From assembly GCA_000381565.1 (NCBI GenBank), contig KB906724.1, forward strand, positions 2,718,980 through 2,782,979: DNA of 64,000 nt, written 5' to 3'. The DNA comes from Oxalobacteraceae bacterium AB_14. Lineage in GTDB: Bacteria > Pseudomonadota > Gammaproteobacteria > Burkholderiales > Burkholderiaceae_D. Made by a program: the position numbers and the translations under genes. Below are positions 34,872-48,655 of this stretch, piece by piece. The notes beneath the pieces are model-generated. The model saw nothing but the letters and a program-made list of their open reading frames with translations. It ran no database searches and was not told the origin of the DNA. Each line of letters starts with the position of its first letter. The first letter of the stretch is position 1.

Positions 34872-36254
34872 ATGCCCGCCGCTAAAACACCGATCCGCAC
34901 CCCGCCCATGTTCAATCTTGCCTGGCCCCTGCTCGTCGAGCTGGGCCTGGCGATCGCTTCCAGCGTCATCGGCACCGGGCTGGCGTCGCGCATTTCGGAC
35001 GAGGCTGGCGGCGCGTTCGCCATCGCCAGCCAGGTGTCGGCTACGCTGTTCATTTTGTTCCGCATCATCGGCGCCGGGGTCAGCGTGGTGGTCACCCAGA
35101 ACCTGGGCGCCGGCCAGCGCCAGGCCGCCAACCGCGTGGCCTGCGCGGTGGTGGGCGCCAGCAGCTGGCTGGGCGCCGTCACCGGCCTGTTGGCGCTGCT
35201 GGGCGCGAACGGCTTGCTGCATCTGCTGAACGCGCCGGCCGAAGTGCTGCCGCTGGCGGCGCCATTGCTGCAGGCGCTGGCGCCGGCCATGCTGCTCGAC
35301 GCATGGAACGCGTCGATGGCCAGCGTGATGCGGGCCCACCTGCGCACCCGCGACACGCTGGTGGTGCTGGCGATCATGCATGTCAGCCACCTGGCGCTGG
35401 CGATACCGATGATGCATGGCTGGGGGCCGATTCCGGCGCTGGGCCTGCCCGGCTACGCGTATGCGCTGGCGATCAGCCGCGCCATCGGCCTGGCGCTGCA
35501 TTTGCTGATGTGGCGCGTGCACCTGGGCATCCGCGTGGCGCGCGGCGACTGGTGGCGCCTGCCGCGGCGCGAATTGGGCGCGGTGCTGCATATCGGCCTG
35601 CCCGGCGCGGCCGAGAACATCGCCTGGCGGCTGGCCTTCATGGTCAGCGTGGCGACGGCGGCCGAACTGGGCGCCAAGTCGCTGGCCACGCAGGCGTATG
35701 TGCTGCAACTGATGGGCGGGGTGATGATGTTCAGCATCGCCACCGGCCTGGCGGTCGAGATCGTGGTCGGCTACCTGATCGGCGCCGGGCGGCTGCGCGA
35801 AGCGCACGGCGTGGTGCGGCGCGCGCTGGCGCGGGGGCTGCTGGTCTGCATCCTGATCGCCGCCTGCGCCGCGCTGCTGGGGCGCTGGCTGCTGGGCTGG
35901 TTCACGCAGGACCAGGACATCATCGCGGCCGGCGCCACGCTGCTGTGGATCACCGTGCTGCTGGAGCCGGGCCGCACCTTCAACCTGGTGGTGATCAATG
36001 CGCTGCGGGCGGCCGGCGATGCGCGCTTTCCGGTGATGGCGGGGGCCTTGTCGATGCTGCTGGTGCTGGCCGGCGGCAGCTGGCTGCTGGGCGTGGTGCT
36101 GGGCTGGGGCTTGCCCGGCGTGTGGATCGCCTACGCCGCCGACGAATGGATACGCGGCCTGATCATGTGGCGCCGCTGGCAGACCCACGCCTGGGTGCCG
36201 CACGCGCGGGCGTCGCGCAAACGATTGCGGCCGGTGATCGTGGTCGAGGGTTAG
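34872..36254 (+). CDS. MATE family multidrug/metabolite exporter
   Basis: A 460-residue inner-membrane protein with twelve hydrophobic segments in two similar halves, as in MATE exporters, which use Na+ or H+ gradients to expel cationic compounds. Typical stretches are GAGVSVVVTQNLGAGQ in the first half and ATGLAVEIVVGYLIGAGR in the second. ATG at 34872 is used; ATG at 34908 (residue 13) is an alternative start. It stands alone between the divergent binding-protein operon and the PfkB gene. Substrate unknown. Confidence 0.87.
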   Translation: MPAAKTPIRTPPMFNLAWPLLVELGLAIASSVIGTGLASRISDEAGGAFAIASQVSATLFILFRIIGAGVSVVVTQNLGAGQRQAANRVACAVVGASSWLGAVTGLLALLGANGLLHLLNAPAEVLPLAAPLLQALAPAMLLDAWNASMASVMRAHLRTRDTLVVLAIMHVSHLALAIPMMHGWGPIPALGLPGYAYALAISRAIGLALHLLMWRVHLGIRVARGDWWRLPRRELGAVLHIGLPGAAENIAWRLAFMVSVATAAELGAKSLATQAYVLQLMGGVMMFSIATGLAVEIVVGYLIGAGRLREAHGVVRRALARGLLVCILIAACAALLGRWLLGWFTQDQDIIAAGATLLWITVLLEPGRTFNLVVINALRAAGDARFPVMAGALSMLLVLAGGSWLLGVVLGWGLPGVWIAYAADEWIRGLIMWRRWQTHAWVPHARASRKRLRPVIVVEG

Positions 36255-36305
36255 TTTGATTTTGTAATTTAGCTACATATCAAGGTGAATTCCACAAGAA
36301 CGTTG

Positions 36306-36334
36306 TTGACCATATAAATAGTGGCTGTTATTTT
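36306..36334 (+). promoter_or_regulatory. Predicted promoter of the PfkB kinase gene
   Basis: TTGACC (36306-36311), a 17-base spacer and TATTTT (36329-36334) form a plausible sigma-70 promoter in an AT-rich island between the MATE and PfkB genes. A GGGAG ribosome-binding site follows shortly before the ATG at 36365. Confidence 0.5.
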
Positions 36335-36364
36335 GCTACATCCTCAACCTCCCGGGAGTGTGTA

Positions 36365-37267
36365 ATGCAACAGCTTTCTGACGTGCGCGTGCTGGTCGCC
36401 GGCGGTGTCGGCATCGACACCATTGTGATGGTGCCGTCGCTGCCGCTGGCCGAGGCGGACTCCATTCACGTGCCCGCCGTGTACGATTATGTCGCCCACA
36501 CCGGCAATGGCGTGGCGCTCAACTTGCTGGCGCTGGGACATCACCCCGTGCTGCTCGATTTCATCGGCGCCGACCCGCAAGCGGAGCTGGTCCATGCGCG
36601 CTACCGCGAACGCGGCCTGGAATTCCACGGCGTGGTGCATCCCAGCGGCACCCGGCGCAGCGTCAATCTGGTGTCGCCCGATGGACGCCGGCTGTCGTTG
36701 TACGACGGCCGCCATCCGGACGACCTGCGCATGGAACGCGAATTCTACCTGCCGCACATGGAGCGCGCCCAGCACCTGCACCTGACCATCATGCCGTGGG
36801 CGCGCCACTGGTATGACGACGCCGCCGCCTGCGGCCTGCCGGTATCGACCGACCTGCACGACTGGGATGGCAGCAATCCCTACTATCACGATTTCGCGCG
36901 GCGCTCCGACCTGGTGTTTGTCAGCACGGCAGCCTTGCGCGGCCGCCATGAGCAGGTGATGCGGGAGATACTCGATACCGGACGCGCGGCGGCGGTGATC
37001 GCCATGGCCGGGGCGCAGGGCAGCTACCTGCTGCGGCGCGGCGCCGCCGGGCTGCTGCACGTGCCTTGCGCCAGGCTGGAGCTGCCCGTGGTCGACAGCA
37101 ACGGCGCGGGGGACGCCTTTGTCAGCGCCTTCCTGCACGGAAAATTTCAAGGGATGGCCATCGAGGACTGCATGCGACTGGGCGCCATCTCCGGCGCCTA
37201 TGCCTGCAGCGTGCCGGGCACGGCGGAGCGCAGCTTGTCGCTCGCGGAGCTGGCACGCTATCTTTGA
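36365..37267 (+). CDS. PfkB family carbohydrate/nucleoside kinase
   Basis: A 300-residue ribokinase-fold enzyme. The N-terminal beta-sheet with GGVGIDT, the substrate-lid region with TGNGVALNLLALG (near residue 45) and the C-terminal signature DSNGAGDAF, containing the catalytic Asp, are present. Family members phosphorylate sugars or nucleosides with ATP. The precise substrate cannot be read, and no catabolic partner genes are adjacent. A promoter is predicted upstream and a strong hairpin lies immediately after the stop. Confidence 0.85.
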   Translation: MQQLSDVRVLVAGGVGIDTIVMVPSLPLAEADSIHVPAVYDYVAHTGNGVALNLLALGHHPVLLDFIGADPQAELVHARYRERGLEFHGVVHPSGTRRSVNLVSPDGRRLSLYDGRHPDDLRMEREFYLPHMERAQHLHLTIMPWARHWYDDAAACGLPVSTDLHDWDGSNPYYHDFARRSDLVFVSTAALRGRHEQVMREILDTGRAAAVIAMAGAQGSYLLRRGAAGLLHVPCARLELPVVDSNGAGDAFVSAFLHGKFQGMAIEDCMRLGAISGAYACSVPGTAERSLSLAELARYL

Positions 37268-37268
37268 A

Positions 37269-37297
37269 GCCCGAAAGCCGGTATCGGGCTTTCGGGC
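37269..37297. terminator. Perfect hairpin between convergent genes
   Basis: Arms GCCCGAAAGCC (37269-37279) and GGCTTTCGGGC (37287-37297) pair perfectly over 11 bases around a 7-base loop. It lies one base after the PfkB stop and 14 bases from the stop of the convergent phosphate-binding-like gene, so it may serve both strands. No long T-tract follows on either side, so termination strength is uncertain. Confidence 0.6.
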
Positions 37298-37310
37298 CTG
37301 CGATGCAGGC

Positions 37311-37721
37311 TTATGGCACGGTCAGGATGACCTTGACCGTGTCGTCGACCTGCGACTTCTCGATGTAGCCGATGGCCTGTGGATCGGCCGCCACGGCCTT
37401 CTTCACCTCGGCGCTGGAAGCGAGTTCCTTCGGCGCACTGGCCTTGCCGGTGAACACCAGCTTGGACCAGATGGCCTTGACCTGGGTCGAGTCCTTGTCC
37501 AGCACTTTTTTATAGAACTCGTTGCGCAGCGGGCCGTCGGTGTGTTCGATCGGCGTGAACAGCGTCGATTTGCCGAGGAAGAACTGCGCCGCCTGTTCGC
37601 CGAACATGCGCGTGGCCGGATTCTTCGGGCTGACGATGACCACGATCTCCGTCGCGAACGCTGGGGCGATGGCCAGCCAGGTGCCGGTGGCCAGCAAGAT
37701 TTTTGCGATTGTCGTTTTCAT
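37311..37721 (-). CDS. Small PstS-like periplasmic phosphate-binding-type protein
   Basis: A 136-residue exported protein with a clear signal peptide (cleavage after APAFA, near residue 23). The mature part begins EIVVIVSPKNPATRM and contains FFLGKSTLFTPIEH and IWSKLVFTGK, resembling one lobe of PBP_like/PstS phosphate-binding proteins. At 136 residues it is about half a normal binding protein. The ATG at 37721 has AGGAG at proper spacing. It is the second gene after a porin-like gene (11-base gap), so the two are co-transcribed. It may help the porin take up an anion; this is inference. Confidence 0.75.
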   Translation of the reverse strand: MKTTIAKILLATGTWLAIAPAFATEIVVIVSPKNPATRMFGEQAAQFFLGKSTLFTPIEHTDGPLRNEFYKKVLDKDSTQVKAIWSKLVFTGKASAPKELASSAEVKKAVAADPQAIGYIEKSQVDDTVKVILTVP

Positions 37722-37732
37722 ATGGATTCTCC

Positions 37733-38935
37733 TCAGAAGACGAAATCGATGGCGGCGGCGTACACGTTGACGGTGCTGCCTGCGAATCCCGGCTTGGGAT
37801 TCTGGAAGTAGCCGGCGCCGTCGCGCGTCTTGATGCGGTCCATCTGCACCTTGAACGCGGCCGATTTGTAGAAGTCCCAGCGCAGGCCGATGGCGGTGGT
37901 CGATTGCAGGCCGATCTTGATGGCGGCATTGGTGCCGGCCGCCAGCGGGGCCAGCGGGCCGGTGGTGGGCAGGCCGGCGAAGTCGCGGATGCTGTCCTGC
38001 TTGACGTCGCCGTGCATGATGAAGGGCACGAACTTGCCGTAGCGGTAGCCCGCCATGACGTACCAGGAGCTGGTGTCCTGCACCAGGCGCGACTCGGTCT
38101 TGCGCTTGGCGTACTCGGCCTGGCCGATGATGTTGTTGTAGTCCATCGCGATGCCGGCCGAGGTGAAGGTGCCCTTGATGTCGGTGAGTTTGAGTTCGCT
38201 GGCCACCGAGGTCAGGCCGACCTTGTTCAGCGTTCCCACCAGGCCGTTGAGGCTGGTGTTGTTGTACAGGCCGAAGTTCGCTTGCGAGCGGCCCAGGCGA
38301 TACGTGAACGGGCCGTTTTCGACCACCAGCTGGGTCGAGATCACCGGCCTGAATTCCACCTGGTAGTTGCCCGCCGCCCGCACCGTGGTGCGACCGATCG
38401 CGGCCTGCGCGGTCACGGTGGTGTCGCCGAAGCTGTGCTGGTAGGTGACGTCGCCGCCGTCCGCGTTGTCGGCGGTGACCTGGCGGTACACCTCGTTGGG
38501 CGGACGCAGCATGGTGTTGGCGTAGCCGACGTTGCGCACGTCGGAAATCATGTACACCGGCAGGCCGATGCGGCCGACCCGCAGCGAGAAGTCGTCGTTG
38601 ACCTTGAACTTGGCGAAGGCCCATGCCAGTTCGGCGCCGAACTGGTCGTTGTTGCCGTTCTTGCGCACCAGGCCCTGGGCGGTGAAGGAGATGGTGTCGC
38701 TCCACTTGGCGGTGGCCTGGATGCCCAGGTTGGAATCGACGCCGGGACGGGCGTCCTTGCCGACGCCAGCTGCCTGGTTGACGCGGTTGAATTCCGCCTG
38801 GTCGGAATTGGTCATGGTCAGGGCGCCGGTGCCGAATCCGCTGACGGTGATGGGCATGCCATCCTGCGCATGGGCGGTGGCGGCCAGGGCACTCAGGACT
38901 GCTAAGGTTGTCAATGCAAGCTTGGGTTGTTTCAT
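37733..38935 (-). CDS. Porin-like outer-membrane beta-barrel protein
   Basis: A 400-residue protein with a signal peptide (cleavage after ATAHA, near residue 24) and alternating beta-strands through to the C-terminal DFVF, whose terminal Phe is the usual outer-membrane insertion signal. The start at 38935 is chosen because GGAGG lies about eight bases upstream; a TTG fifteen bases further upstream would put that site inside the gene. The family looks like the porins paired with small phosphate-binding-like proteins in betaproteobacteria. Substrate unknown. About 270 bases upstream, as far as the AhpD-like gene, hold no gene. Confidence 0.75.
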   Translation of the reverse strand: MKQPKLALTTLAVLSALAATAHAQDGMPITVSGFGTGALTMTNSDQAEFNRVNQAAGVGKDARPGVDSNLGIQATAKWSDTISFTAQGLVRKNGNNDQFGAELAWAFAKFKVNDDFSLRVGRIGLPVYMISDVRNVGYANTMLRPPNEVYRQVTADNADGGDVTYQHSFGDTTVTAQAAIGRTTVRAAGNYQVEFRPVISTQLVVENGPFTYRLGRSQANFGLYNNTSLNGLVGTLNKVGLTSVASELKLTDIKGTFTSAGIAMDYNNIIGQAEYAKRKTESRLVQDTSSWYVMAGYRYGKFVPFIMHGDVKQDSIRDFAGLPTTGPLAPLAAGTNAAIKIGLQSTTAIGLRWDFYKSAAFKVQMDRIKTRDGAGYFQNPKPGFAGSTVNVYAAAIDFVF

Positions 38936-39206
38936 CGTGTACCCCTCCAATGGTTAGTGGCGACTGTCTTTGTGGTGTTGTGCGCCTTATTTAGTGTGGA
39001 CCGGGGGAGCGGCAAGGTGGGTGTTTTTATGGCGAAATGTCACAATTGCGTTGTTCTTAGGCAACGAATTGCATGATGGAAGCGCTATCACATGATGCAA
39101 ACGGCAAGCTTGTTTAAAGGACGTGCTTGATGTGGCGCGGTATTCAGGCGGCCGGCGGCGCTTGCTGTCCTGAACATGCAAGACACAATTGACGCCGGCC
39201 GCCGGC

Positions 39207-39647
39207 TTACAGCGCCGGCATTTTGCGGAAGCCGACGCCCAGGCGGTTCCAGGCGTTGATGGTGTTGATCGCCAGCGTCAGGTCCACCTGCTCCTTGGGC
39301 GTGAACTGGCTTTGCAGGCGCTGGTAGTCGGCGTCCGGCGCGTGGGTGAGGGAAAGCTGGGTCAGCGCCTCGGTCCACGCCAGCGCGGCCTGTTCGCGTT
39401 CGGTGAAGAAGGGCGTCTCGCGCCAGGCCGCCACGCCGTGCAGGCGGCGGTCGGTTTCGCCGGCCTTGCGGGCGTCGGTGGTGTGCATGTCGATGCAGAA
39501 GGCGCAGCCGTTGATCTGCGAGGCGCGCAGCTTGACCAGCTCCAGCAGCGGCGCCTCCAGGCCCAGCTTGTTGACCGCGACTTCCAGCGCGATCATGGCT
39601 TTCATCGCGTCCGGCGAGGCGGTGTAGAAATCGGTACGTGCGTTCAT
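39207..39647 (-). CDS. Carboxymuconolactone decarboxylase/AhpD-like peroxidase family protein
   Basis: A 146-residue protein with the AhpD-type active site: CxxC with a following His as NGCAFCIDMH near residue 47, preceded by LVKLRASQI and followed by LAWTEALT. Such proteins act as alkylhydroperoxidases or thiol-dependent antioxidants. Length and motif match the family. An AAGGAA ribosome-binding site precedes the ATG. It is the last gene of a minus-strand row with hemerythrin, DUF1971 and globin genes, but a 104-base gap with an inverted repeat separates it, so it may have its own promoter. Confidence 0.87.
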   Translation of the reverse strand: MNARTDFYTASPDAMKAMIALEVAVNKLGLEAPLLELVKLRASQINGCAFCIDMHTTDARKAGETDRRLHGVAAWRETPFFTEREQAALAWTEALTQLSLTHAPDADYQRLQSQFTPKEQVDLTLAINTINAWNRLGVGFRKMPAL

Positions 39648-39719
39648 GCTGGTTTCCTTTGAAGTGGCTGGGTAGTGAGTCCATTCTAGGAGACCAATCA
39701 CCGCCTGCGGGAGGCCAAT

Positions 39720-39742
39720 ATGGACTAAAAGCGCTAGTCCAT
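39720..39742. promoter_or_regulatory. Inverted repeat between hemerythrin and AhpD-like genes
   Basis: ATGGACTA (39720-39727) and TAGTCCAT (39735-39742) are perfect 8-base arms around seven bases. It could be an operator for the AhpD-like gene, 73 bases upstream of its ATG, or a hairpin after the hemerythrin stop. No T-tract is present, which slightly favours an operator. Confidence 0.4.
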
Positions 39743-39751
39743 GGCAGCGCC

Positions 39752-40174
39752 TCAGGCCAGCGCGAGCGCCGCTTCGATGGCGGGGTAGAACTCGCGGTCT
39801 TCCTTCTTCATGCGCTCGTACAGCGTCTTGAGCACGCGGTTGGCCTCATCGCGGAAGGCTTCCGGCTGTTCGGCCAGCTGGCGCGGCGTGTTCCAGCGGC
39901 CGGCGAAACCCAGGTACTGGCCGGCGATGCCGTCCATTTCAGTGCGGTAGCGCTGGCTCATGCCGGCCAGCGCGGCGTTGCCGCTCGCTTCCAGCGCCGG
40001 ATAGAGCACGCGGTCCTCGACGGCCAGGTGCAGCTTGATCACGCCGCTCATGGCGACGATGCGCTGCGAGATCTCGCCCGCGTGTTCGGCGATGCCGGCT
40101 TGTACCAGTCTGCGCAGGTCGGCGATGGCGCTGAGGATGTCGATGTGCTGGTGTTTGAATTTGTCGATGTTCAT
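39752..40174 (-). CDS. Hemerythrin-like (HHE) domain protein
   Basis: A 140-residue helical protein with the hemerythrin iron-ligand pattern: KHQHIDIL at the N-terminus, HLAVEDRVLYP near residue 50 and KKEDREFYP near the C-terminus. Such di-iron proteins bind O2 or NO, or help repair damaged iron-sulfur centres. It is 24 bases downstream of the DUF1971 gene and probably in the same transcript as the globin. The neighbourhood supports a role in nitrosative or oxidative stress. Confidence 0.85.
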   Translation of the reverse strand: MNIDKFKHQHIDILSAIADLRRLVQAGIAEHAGEISQRIVAMSGVIKLHLAVEDRVLYPALEASGNAALAGMSQRYRTEMDGIAGQYLGFAGRWNTPRQLAEQPEAFRDEANRVLKTLYERMKKEDREFYPAIEAALALA

Positions 40175-40198
40175 ACTGGTTGCCTGTTGATGGATGGA

Positions 40199-40480
40199 TT
40201 AGCGGTGGAAGTCGACCTGGAAGCGCACCGGGCCTACCACCTCGACTTCGTGTTCGATGCGCGGCTCGACCACGCCAGGGCGTTCGGGCGTGAGCAGCGT
40301 CTCCTCCGCCGGCTGCGAGGGATCGGTGATGCGGTACAGCAGGCTGCCATCCAATATCGTGATGCGGCCCCACACGCCGGCGGCGGTGGTGTGGCTGCGT
40401 TGCAGGGCCGCCGGCACGCTGTCCTGCGTGAAGACCGGACTGCTTTTGTACTGGGCCACGTTGTCGGGTATGGTTTTCAT
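40199..40480 (-). CDS. DUF1971 (YeaR-like) protein
   Basis: A 93-residue cupin-like protein of the DUF1971/TehB-associated family, with SSPVFTQDSVPAALQRSHTT, WGRITILDGSLLYRI and a C-terminal VRFQVDFHR. In E. coli the relative YeaR is induced by nitrate and NO. The biochemical function is unknown. Its ATG overlaps the end of the globin gene by four bases, so the two are translationally coupled. Confidence 0.85.
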   Translation of the reverse strand: MKTIPDNVAQYKSSPVFTQDSVPAALQRSHTTAAGVWGRITILDGSLLYRITDPSQPAEETLLTPERPGVVEPRIEHEVEVVGPVRFQVDFHR

Positions 40481-40872
40481 GTTGCTTCCTTGGGTGAGGC
40501 CACCTTCACTTCACCGAAAAAACCGTATTGGAGGCTGGCCGCGATGCGGCGGGCCACGGTCTTGAATTCGTTGGCGTCGGTGGGGTTGAAAAGACGGGTG
40601 GAGCTGGCCTCGAACAGGGTAAGCCAGCGTATGAAGTGCTCGGGCGTGACGCCGTTCAGCAGCATGTGCTTGCCGAAGACATTGCCCTGGAAGGCGCGCT
40701 TGCCCAACATGACGGTGCACCAGAAATCGACCATGCGCTGCAGGTGCGGCGTCCAGTTGTCGCCGATGGCGGCGTCGAATACCGGTTGCAGCACGGTGTC
40801 GGCCCGGACCTCGTCATAAAACTCGTGGACCAGCGTGGCGATCGATGCGGGAGTCAGCGGCAAGTGGGACAT
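40477..40872 (-). CDS. Group III truncated hemoglobin
   Basis: A 131-residue single-domain globin of the group III (P-class) truncated type: short N-terminus, LVHEFYDEVRADTVLQPVF, a long E/F region with MVDFWCTVMLGKRAFQGN, and LNGVTPEHFIRWLTLF containing the expected proximal His. Group III globins bind NO and O2 and take part in nitrosative-stress responses in Campylobacter. First gene of the stress row. A perfect palindrome resembling an NsrR operator lies 23 bases upstream of its start. Confidence 0.88.
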   Translation of the reverse strand: MSHLPLTPASIATLVHEFYDEVRADTVLQPVFDAAIGDNWTPHLQRMVDFWCTVMLGKRAFQGNVFGKHMLLNGVTPEHFIRWLTLFEASSTRLFNPTDANEFKTVARRIAASLQYGFFGEVKVASPKEAT

Positions 40873-40894
40873 GACGAACCTCGAGGATTGAACA

Positions 40895-40909
40895 GGTATT
40901 TAGAATACC
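40895..40909. promoter_or_regulatory. Palindrome resembling an NsrR operator upstream of the globin gene
   Basis: GGTATT-TAG-AATACC is a perfect inverted repeat, 23 bases before the globin ATG. The half-site GTATTT/AAATAC resembles part of the proteobacterial NsrR consensus (roughly GATGTATTT-N-AAATACATC). The genes it would control (globin, DUF1971, hemerythrin) are classic NsrR targets. Binding is inferred, and no nsrR gene is in the window. Confidence 0.5.
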
Positions 40910-40943
40910 ACAATATGCCTCGCCGGATGGCCTGGACACCTCG

Positions 40944-44621
<3,678 letters not shown>

Positions 44622-44661
44622 ACCGGTCTACAACATGTAATACTTTGATATCATCTTTCTA

Positions 44662-47331
<2,670 letters not shown>

Positions 47332-47365
47332 CACGGGACCGCAGTGTCCTGTCTCAGTGTCCCGA

Positions 47366-47420
47366 ATTTCGCGCCGGCCGGCTGCATTTCGCGCCGGCCG
47401 TGCGCATTTCGTCGCATCGC
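47366..47420 (+). repeat. Direct-repeat array with 20-base period upstream of the LytS/LytTR block
   Basis: ATTTCGCGCCGGCCG occurs at 47366 and 47386, and a partial third unit (ATTTCGTCGC) at 47406, exactly 20 bases apart. A 7-base inverted repeat TAGAGTG/CACTCTA (47445-47468) follows. LytTR regulators bind pairs of direct repeats about two helical turns apart, and a LytTR gene lies downstream, so the array may be its binding region. Confidence 0.6.
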
Positions 47421-47479
47421 TCTCCGGGCCGGCGGGCCGCTGGCTAGAGTGGAGCCTCTTTCACTCTACGGAGTTCATC

Positions 47480-47578
47480 ATGCGATCCACCAGCCTTGCC
47501 GCCGCCATCCTGTCCATCATGTCCACCCTGGCGCTGGCGCCGGCCGGCGGCGCCGCGGCCAGCGTCAGCCTGCGCTGA
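47480..47578 (+). CDS. Very short signal-peptide-like open frame
   Basis: A 32-residue frame that reads as little more than a signal peptide: MRSTSLAAAILSIM, a hydrophobic centre, then Ala/Gly residues and VSLR. It has a good GGAG six bases before its ATG and lies between the repeat array and the carotenoid oxygenase remnant (12 bases before its start). It could be a small membrane peptide, a leader peptide, or the truncated remnant of an exported protein. Confidence 0.35.
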   Translation: MRSTSLAAAILSIMSTLALAPAGGAAASVSLR

Positions 47579-47590
47579 TCGGGGGGCGAT

Positions 47591-48638
47591 ATGAACCACG
47601 CGATGAACCAACGCCGCCAGTTCCTGACCCGCGGTATCGGCCTGGCCGCGCTGGGCCTGAGTTCCGGCGCCGCACGGGCCGACAGCGAGACCTACCGCCG
47701 CTTCCACCAGGCGCCCGGACCTGAAGTCCATGCCGTTTTCCGCCCATCCCAAGGCCGATCCGGACGGCGGCTTGTGGAACTTCGGGAACATGCCCGGCGC
47801 GGACAAGCTGATGATCTACCGCCTGAATGCGGCCGGCGAAGTGGCCCGCACCGGCATGGTCGATGTGCCTGACCTGAACATGGTGCACGACTTCGCCGTC
47901 AGCGCGCGCCACCTGATCTTCCTGGTGCCGCCATACGACATGAAGTCCGGCCCTGGGCTCAGCCTGGGCGACAGCCTGCACTGGGCCGGTGCAACGCGGC
48001 CGCTGCGCGTGGTGGTCATCGCCAAGGACACGCTGCAAATGCGCCAGGTGTTCGAGCTGCCGGCGCGCATGGTGTTCCACTTCGGGAACGCGTTCGAGGA
48101 CGGCGCCTGCACCCGGCTGGACGCCGTGATGCACGAGGGCGATACGTTGCGCGAGCTGGCGGACGTCATGCGTGGCGAGATACGGCCATTCCGCGACGGC
48201 TCCAGCACGGTGCAGATCACGCTGGACTACGCCGCCGGGCTGGCGCGCGAGGCGCGGCTGTTCGGCGCCAGCGAATTCCCGAGGGTGGCGCCGCAGGTGG
48301 TATCGGTCCGCCACCGCAAGCTGGCGGTGACGGGCGTGGCGCCGGGCAGCCCGGATGATCGCTTCAATATCGTCAACCTGATCGACATCGACAGCGGCAA
48401 GGCGGACAGCTACCGCTTCGACGCCGGCTGGGTGGCGGAAGAGCATGTGCTGGTGCCGCGGCGCGGCGCCCGCGCCGAGACCGACGGCTATCTGGTCGGC
48501 GTCGCACAGGATGCGCGGCGGGGCCAGACGGTGTTGACCGTGTTTGATGCGCACAACATCAAGGCCGGCCCGCGGGCGATGGCGCGCCTTTCTTATGCGT
48601 CGCCACCCTGCATTCATGGTAACTTTCTGCCGTCCTGA
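47591..48638 (+). pseudogene. Carotenoid oxygenase remnant (internal deletion and frameshift)
   Basis: The first 44 or so codons (47591 to about 47725) encode a Tat-type signal (NQRRQFLTRG, then a hydrophobic stretch ending GAARA) and the beginning of a mature protein. The family-typical continuation resumes in another frame at about 47730 (MPFSAHPKADPDGGLWNFG) and runs 302 residues to the stop. Full carotenoid cleavage dioxygenases are about 480 residues, so roughly 130-180 residues between the two pieces are missing. The downstream frame still carries four likely iron-ligand histidines (AHPK, MVHDFA, VFHFGNAFED and IHGNFLP). Activity without the lost propeller blades seems unlikely. The 3' end is 17 bases from lytS. 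A sequencing error could explain the frameshift but not the deletion. Confidence 0.72.
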
Positions 48639-48655
48639 ATATTTTGGAAACCTCG

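Noticed and set aside
38987..39181. A 64-codon minus-strand frame upstream of the porin
   Set aside because: No ribosome-binding site, no domain, and it lies in the region that should hold the porin promoter.
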